DNA of 35,547 nt, taken from DATKWD01 sp035529695. Lineage in GTDB: Bacteria; Actinomycetota; Acidimicrobiia; Acidimicrobiales; Salinilacustritrichaceae. The stretch's first letter is position 1. Each line of letters opens with the position of its first letter. This document shows, one piece after another, positions 32,149 to 35,547 of this stretch. The notes beneath the pieces were generated by a model, which worked only from the letters and a program-made list of their open reading frames with translations, had not been told where the DNA came from and did not search any database. Made by a program: the position numbers and the translations under genes. The DNA lies in assembly GCA_035529695.1 (NCBI GenBank), contig DATKWD010000168.1, forward strand, positions 1-35,547, written 5' to 3'.

Positions 32149-32295
32149 CGAGCTGAGGTTACTACCCACTCAAGAGCTCCGGCGTCGATGAGGTCCTCAG
32201 CCACCCTCGAACCCGGTGCTCCCCTCATAGCGACGCACCCTTACATGTCGTTTCGCAACCTCTTACGGACAGCTATGCGACCGAACGTCGAGCCG

Positions 32296-32406
32296 CTTGC
32301 CGGTCCGGTCGGTTCGCCCTTGCTCGGGAAGAACACGCCGACCTCGTACTCGGCACAGGCGACGTCCCGGTGCCACGACGGACGACCGATCATGTCGGCC
32401 AGGACC
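32296..32406 (-). pseudogene. whiB fragment, N-terminal half (minus strand)
   Basis: On the minus strand the bases encode VLADMIGRPSWHRDVACAEY, then EVGVFFPSKGEPTGPA. This matches the intact WhiB proteins (LLGRPSRHRDAACAEYPIDV, then FFPDRGEPTEPAK) up to the residue before the central CxxC motif, after which homology ends abruptly. Only the first of four Fe-S cysteines is present. The frame before it is also not like the intact N-termini. The flanks 32170-32295 and 32407-32449 hold nothing else recognisable. Confidence 0.8.
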
Positions 32407-32449
32407 TTCGCCTGGCAGACGCGACGTCGCCGAGTGGTCCGTACGCCGA

Positions 32450-32971
32450 TCAATGCCCGCTGAGGACGTTCTTCGTCATCGCGATGATCAGCCCGACCAA
32501 CAGCACCGCGACCGCGTAGATGACCGCCCGACGAGCGGGGCTGCCATTGCTGCGCGCCACCTGGTAGCCGACGAGTGCGATGAAGCCCGCGAGCAGGAGC
32601 CGAACCGCGTCGAGCTCTGCGGTCGGCGACGAGACTGCGATCGGAATGGTGCACAAGATCGCAACGGCGGCCGCACCAAGAAGCTGCGCGACCGAGATCT
32701 CGACGTCACGTCGATCGACGGCGCCCGCACCAACGAGGCGAGCCGACACGCGAAACGCGAACCAGTGGGCAAGGGCGAGTCCCACGGTGGTGCCCCACAC
32801 GATCCCGAAGACCTCGACATGGCCCTGATCGGCAGACTCGGCGACGACGGTGAGGGCTGCCAACAAGCACACCGCGACGTACAAGGCCATCGTGTACGCC
32901 TCTCTCCGCAGTTCGTTCGACGGCCCCGCCTCAGTGGCGGCCGTCTCGGACGTGCGGTTGGCGTGTTCCAC
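32450..32971 (-). CDS. Integral membrane protein, function unknown
   Basis: A 173-residue protein with about five membrane helices (near residues 28-46, 54-74, 92-112, 121-139 and 149-167). Charged residues cluster in the loop between helices two and three (RVSARLVGAGAVDRRDVE). No motif is recognised. The GTG at 32971 is one candidate start; ATG 32890 (MALYVAV) would begin just at the first helix. Third positions are G/C-rich, so it is likely expressed. It sits between a whiB remnant and an integrase remnant. Confidence 0.7.
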   Translation of the reverse strand: MEHANRTSETAATEAGPSNELRREAYTMALYVAVCLLAALTVVAESADQGHVEVFGIVWGTTVGLALAHWFAFRVSARLVGAGAVDRRDVEISVAQLLGAAAVAILCTIPIAVSSPTAELDAVRLLLAGFIALVGYQVARSNGSPARRAVIYAVAVLLVGLIIAMTKNVLSGH

Positions 32972-33079
32972 CCGCTCATCTTCGCAGAGGTCCGGATCGG
33001 GGCGCGAGTGTCTCGCGACGGTGCCGCCGTCACCTGACTGGGGTCCGGGGGCCGACCGCGAACACGTCAGCAGGGAGCC

Positions 33080-33095
33080 GACCCCCCGGGGGGTC
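33080..33095. repeat. 16-bp perfect palindrome beside the integrase remnant
   Basis: GACCCCCCGGGGGGTC is fully self-complementary with no loop. It lies just before the first recognisable integrase codons and about 110 bases upstream of the membrane-protein gene start. In such GC-rich DNA it may be chance, or a stem or binding site left from the decayed element. The gap 32972-33384 has no intact gene. Confidence 0.35.
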
Positions 33096-33099
33096 TCAC

Positions 33100-33255
33100 T
33101 CCAACTGGTACCGGCGCCCGTTCACGCCTGCCGTGATCCGCTCAGGCGTGCCGGAAGGCTTGCGGTTCCACGACCGTCGCGCTGCTCGTCGAGCTCGGAG
33201 CGCACCCTCTCGCCATCAAGGAACGGCTCTACGACCTTCGGTCCCCCAGACTGAT
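33100..33255 (+). pseudogene. Tyrosine recombinase (phage-type integrase) remnant
   Basis: Two adjoining frames encode the C-terminal catalytic part of a tyrosine integrase. The first reads SNWYRRPFTPAVIRSGVPEG, then LRFHD; after a shift the second reads VALLVELGAHPLAIKERL. In intact relatives HD is followed by LRHT and then the ALL helix; here about 14 bases are missing, removing the catalytic Arg-x-x-His, and the C-terminal active-site Tyr is absent too. It is a dead relic of an integrated element or phage and marks the island as a former insertion site. Confidence 0.75.
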
Positions 33256-33268
33256 TGAGCCCGATTCG

Positions 33269-33309
33269 CTGACCTGCGGATATGCCGGAAAACGACGCCT
33301 GACCTGCGG
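33269..33309. repeat. Direct repeat pair, possible attachment-site relic
   Basis: CTGACCTGCGG occurs at 33269-33279 and again at 33299-33309, exactly 30 bases apart, directly after the integrase remnant. Paired short direct repeats next to an integrase can be arm-type binding sites or attachment-site relics. No tRNA end is visible here, so the assignment is weak. Confidence 0.35.
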
Positions 33310-33384
33310 TTTCACTCTCTCGTCACTTCTCGCCGTTACGCACCGTTTCTCACTCTCCCGCGGCCTGGCTGCGGCCTGGAGCGA

Positions 33385-33672
33385 CTACGCGACCGACCGT
33401 CGAGCCACGTTCCGTTGTCGCTGCGACCGTCCCGCCCACACCCCGGCCAGGTCGATGCGCTCGAGAGCGAAGCCGGCGCACTCCTCGGACACGAGACACC
33501 CGGCGCAGATCGCCTTGGCCGGTTCGGTGGGTTCGCCTCGGTCGGGAAAGAACACGTCGATGGGGTACTCGGCGCAGGCTGCGTCCCGGTGCCGCGACGG
33601 TCGGCCGAGGAGGGTGGTCAGGATGCCGGCGAGGTCGACCTCGGACTGCATCAGCAGTTCGGCGGGGTCCAC
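33385..33672 (-). CDS. WhiB-family iron-sulfur transcription factor, copy 1
   Basis: A 95-residue WhiB protein. The four cluster-binding cysteines are Cys33, Cys56, Cys59 and Cys65 (C-x22-C-x2-C-x5-C). The usual G-[VI]-W-G-G turn is GVWAG, followed by a basic RSQRQRNVARR tail for DNA contact. WhiB proteins sense redox or NO through a [4Fe-4S] cluster and work with sigma factors. The start is GTG 33672. It is divergent from a secreted-protein gene (123-base gap) and closely similar to copy 2 at 34332. The subfamily (WhiB1 to WhiB7) cannot be fixed by eye. Confidence 0.92.
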   Translation of the reverse strand: MDPAELLMQSEVDLAGILTTLLGRPSRHRDAACAEYPIDVFFPDRGEPTEPAKAICAGCLVSEECAGFALERIDLAGVWAGRSQRQRNVARRSVA

Positions 33673-33794
33673 GGCTCCCGACCCTAGTTGAGAGGGGGCT
33701 CTTAGTGCGGAGGACGGAGTAAGTCGCGGGGACTCGCAGGATGGGGTACATTTCGTCGCCGGTCAACGGACCGACACCTACGAGGGGGAAGGCC

Positions 33795-34316
33795 ATGCGC
33801 CGTACGTTCTACGCCACACTCATCGTGCTCGGAGTCGTCGTTGGACTCGCCGCGCCGGCGACCGCAGGTGGAGGTACACCTCCACCTTTTGCGATCCTGA
33901 CGATCGACGCGACATGTAACACCGCGACCGGCGAATACGACGTCACGTTCGACCTGGTCAACCAAGACATATACGACGCCGACATCTCTGTCACCACCTA
34001 CGAAGTCGATACGGACAATCCCACCCCCCCGACATTCTCCCCAGACCCGCTACCAGACCTAGGGAGCTCCAGCGCGACCGACAGCGTGCCTGGAACGACC
34101 GTGACCATCTTCATGCGGATCACGCTGACCTACGAGTCAGACCCACGGGATCCTGACGCGCCCGAGGGCGACCCGCTTGTCCAGGGCTCTCTTGTCCTCG
34201 GTGCCGACTGCACAGCGACCCCAACGCCGCCCCCAGCCGTCGACGATACGACGACCACACCCCCGCCGGCCGAGCCCGCCGTAGCTGTGGAGGCTCAGCC
34301 CGCCTTCACCGGCTAG
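33795..34316 (+). CDS. Secreted Thr/Pro-rich protein, module 1
   Basis: A 173-residue exported protein. A Sec signal (MRRTFYATLIVLGVVVGLAA, with a likely cut after PATA) precedes a beta-rich domain with two Cys (IDATCNTATGEYDVTFDL, and GADCTATPT near 140), probably one disulfide. A low-complexity tail of Thr and Pro (PPPAVDDTTTTPPPAEPA) ends in QPAFTG and stops there. The ending resembles a sortase-type x-P-x-T-G signal that lacks the membrane helix and basic tail. ATG 33795 follows GGGGGAAGG; the longer upstream frame is not signal-like. It is divergent from WhiB copy 1 and tail-to-tail with copy 2. A decayed relative of its 3' end lies at 29592. Confidence 0.8.
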   Translation: MRRTFYATLIVLGVVVGLAAPATAGGGTPPPFAILTIDATCNTATGEYDVTFDLVNQDIYDADISVTTYEVDTDNPTPPTFSPDPLPDLGSSSATDSVPGTTVTIFMRITLTYESDPRDPDAPEGDPLVQGSLVLGADCTATPTPPPAVDDTTTTPPPAEPAVAVEAQPAFTG

Positions 34317-34331
34317 GTGTCCCGACCACAG

Positions 34332-34622
34332 TCAGGCGACGGAGCGGCGAGCGATGTCCCGTTGCCGCTGCGACTGGCCGGCCCAGATCCCGTGCACCCC
34401 AGCATCGTCGCCCACGAAGGCGGCGCACTCCTCGAACACGAGGCACCCCGCGCAGATGGCCTTGGCCGGTTCGGTCGGCTCACCTCTGGCCGGGAAGAAC
34501 ACGCCGACCGGATGATCGGCGCATGCGGCGTCACGCTGCCACGCCGGACGACCGAGGAGCACGTCGAGGAGGGTGGCGAGGTCGACCTCGGTGCGGTGCA
34601 TGAGCAGCTCACCCGGCTCCAC
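34332..34622 (-). CDS. WhiB-family iron-sulfur transcription factor, copy 2
   Basis: A 96-residue WhiB protein with Cys34, Cys57, Cys60 and Cys66, the turn GIWAG, and a basic tail (QSQRQRDIARR). GTG 34622 gives an N-terminus (EPGELLMHRTEVDLATLL) that aligns with copy 1; an earlier in-frame GTG at 34643 adds seven residues without a counterpart. The two proteins are alike along their whole length and share GEPTEPAKAICAGCLV. It is divergent from the small secreted-protein gene at 34761, with a 138-base gap, and ends 15 bases from the secreted-protein gene of module 1. Confidence 0.92.
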   Translation of the reverse strand: MEPGELLMHRTEVDLATLLDVLLGRPAWQRDAACADHPVGVFFPARGEPTEPAKAICAGCLVFEECAAFVGDDAGVHGIWAGQSQRQRDIARRSVA

Positions 34623-34760
34623 GGCACCGACACTAGTTCTCACCCATTCTCATTCTGGGGAGGGCATCGCACGCTGCGTACCGCTCGCACTACGCCGATT
34701 GCCGAGCGTGGACGACGGAGCTACAACGAGCGACTCAGACAGCTACCTAGGGGGAGAATC

Positions 34761-35090
34761 ATGAAGAAGCAATTCATCGCAGCGGTGGTCGTCGCCGCCT
34801 GCATGTTCGCAGGCACGGGGTCGGCGTTCGCCGGCGAGGTCAACGGGAAGGGCGATCCGCTCCCGAGCAAAGACAAGGCCAGGTCGGACTGCGTGTTCTC
34901 GGGGCTCGAGGACGACGACGGCGGCCCGAACGGCGGCCCCGGTGTGCCGCCGCAAACCTTCGGCCAAATCTTCAAGGGGACCGGGCTCCAGAAGTTCATC
35001 GGTGGCGCTGACGGCCCGTTCGAGAGCCCCGACGGCAGCATTGTTGGCTGCAACGCTCACCTCTACCCGATCAACGTTCCTGAGGAATAG
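34761..35090 (+). CDS. Small secreted protein, module 2
   Basis: A 109-residue protein with a clear Sec signal (MKKQFIAAVVVAACMFAGTG, likely cut after AFA) and a mature part of about 85 residues that is Gly/Asp/Pro-rich, with two Cys (RSDCVFSG near 48 and VGCNAHLY near 97) likely to form a disulfide. No known domain is recognised. The ATG follows a strong AGGGGGAGAATC leader that resembles the leader of the module 1 gene. It is divergent from WhiB copy 2 and is followed by a long hairpin. An export role, for example an envelope or stress-related small protein under WhiB control, is inference. Confidence 0.8.
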   Translation: MKKQFIAAVVVAACMFAGTGSAFAGEVNGKGDPLPSKDKARSDCVFSGLEDDDGGPNGGPGVPPQTFGQIFKGTGLQKFIGGADGPFESPDGSIVGCNAHLYPINVPEE

Positions 35091-35112
35091 GAGCACCGAC
35101 AATCGACCGTAG

Positions 35113-35158
35113 GAACGGGTCCCGGCGATGAAAGGACTAGGGACGCCGGGACCCGTTC
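35113..35158. terminator. Strong hairpin between convergent genes, likely bidirectional terminator
   Basis: GAACGGGTCCCGGCG (35113-35127) and its exact reverse complement (35144-35158) form a 15-bp perfect stem with a 16-base loop. It lies 22 bases after the stop of the secreted-protein gene and about 115 bases before the stop of the convergent lipoprotein. There is no U-run, which is common for actinobacterial terminators. It could also be a processing or stability stem. Confidence 0.75.
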
Positions 35159-35272
35159 ACGTTCCCCCACGTCGAACCCTGGGGAGGGAGGGGGCGCCGG
35201 GTGCCAACGGGACCAGCAGTCACCAGGCAAGACCCCGCAATGGGACAGATATATAGAGCCGGGGTCGGGCTG

Positions 35273-35547
35273 CTACTCGGTGCAGTTGGCTTCTTCGAAG
35301 GCGAGCAAGTTGGCCTCAGCTTCCGCAACGCCGGGAGCAGAGAGGTCGCCGGATTGGCCGGCAGCGACAAACACTTCGATGTCGTCTTTGATCTCATCGG
35401 GAGCGGCGGCGACGATCGCTTCGAAGTCCTCAGGTGTTGGCTCGGTGTCCGACGCATCCAACTCTGCCGACAAGTTGCAGTAGTCGGACGCCGATGAGTC
35501 GCTTGAGTCATCATCATCGCCGCAGCCGACGGCGAACAGCATGACCA
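35273..35547 (-). CDS. Lipoprotein, partial (5' end beyond the window)
   Basis: The readable part has about 90 codons ending at 35273. An internal ATG at 35542 would start just seven residues before Cys in a lipobox-like LFAVGC, so the true start and most of the signal peptide are off the right edge. The mature part is Asp/Ser-rich, then helical, with YCNLSAEL, PDEIKDDIEVFVAA and a final EEANC. The plan resembles the lipoprotein at 16676 (ENCEQL, PEEIAADIQTL, ENC). It converges with the small secreted-protein gene. Confidence 0.75.
   Translation of the reverse strand, partial: VMLFAVGCGDDDDSSDSSASDYCNLSAELDASDTEPTPEDFEAIVAAAPDEIKDDIEVFVAAGQSGDLSAPGVAEAEANLLAFEEANCTE

Noticed and set aside
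32241..32654. A 137-codon minus-strand frame containing the whiB N-terminal half
   Set aside because: The upstream part is the shadow of the membrane-protein gene, and it lacks three of four cysteines; treated as a pseudogene fragment instead.

Overview
The window is GC-rich (roughly two thirds or more G+C), tightly packed DNA with strong G/C bias at third codon positions and many GTG starts. It carries two WhiB-family genes and a gcvH-garA-ftsR-BFN-MerR block that is a hallmark of Actinomycetota (Rv1826 to Rv1830 in Mycobacterium tuberculosis). The flavour (carotenoid oxygenase, LLM flavoprotein, a 13E12/DUF222-type HNH fragment, many small Asp-rich lipoproteins) fits a deep-branching actinobacterium such as an Acidimicrobiia/Ilumatobacter relative; that placement is inference. 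No tRNA, rRNA, CRISPR array or intact insertion sequence was seen.

Left part (1-7343, plus strand): the tail of an HNH protein, then a six-gene operon: SDR dehydrogenase, ThuA-like protein, E1 alpha, E1 beta and E2 of an acetoin/pyruvate-type 2-oxo acid dehydrogenase, and a pyruvate-phosphate-dikinase-like protein whose PEP/pyruvate barrel is replaced by an unrecognised C-terminal region. 7350-17203 is mixed: YdeI-like and ACT proteins, a carotenoid cleavage oxygenase behind a 14-bp-arm palindrome, an SGNH-like lipoprotein, a metallo-beta-lactamase-fold hydrolase, a serine hydrolase, a lone receiver domain, a Nudix hydrolase, an NTF2-like protein, an LLM flavin oxidoreductase and a lipoprotein.

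Middle (17241-25422, minus strand): pgsA-like - nucleotidyltransferase/phosphomannomutase fusion - gcvH - garA - ftsR - bifunctional nuclease - K+ channel - MerR - gcvT. This is the actinobacterial core cluster linking glycine cleavage, 2-oxoglutarate/glutamate control (GarA) and cell division (FtsR), here with a K+ channel inserted and gcvT attached.

25449-29494: SDR, HIT protein, SRAP protein, a holin-like membrane protein, a PH-domain/SHOCT protein, a DUF1059 protein and a cyclic-nucleotide-binding-domain protein.

29495-35547 is a decayed accessory island: remnants of a GlsB gene, a secreted-protein gene, a methyltransferase, a tyrosine integrase, and a whiB gene apparently split by an inversion of about 0.86 kb. 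These are interleaved with intact small membrane and lipoprotein genes and with two tandem modules of a divergent whiB / secreted small protein pair. The tandem modules with their decayed relatives, and the barrel-less PPDK in the dehydrogenase operon, are the least ordinary things in the window.
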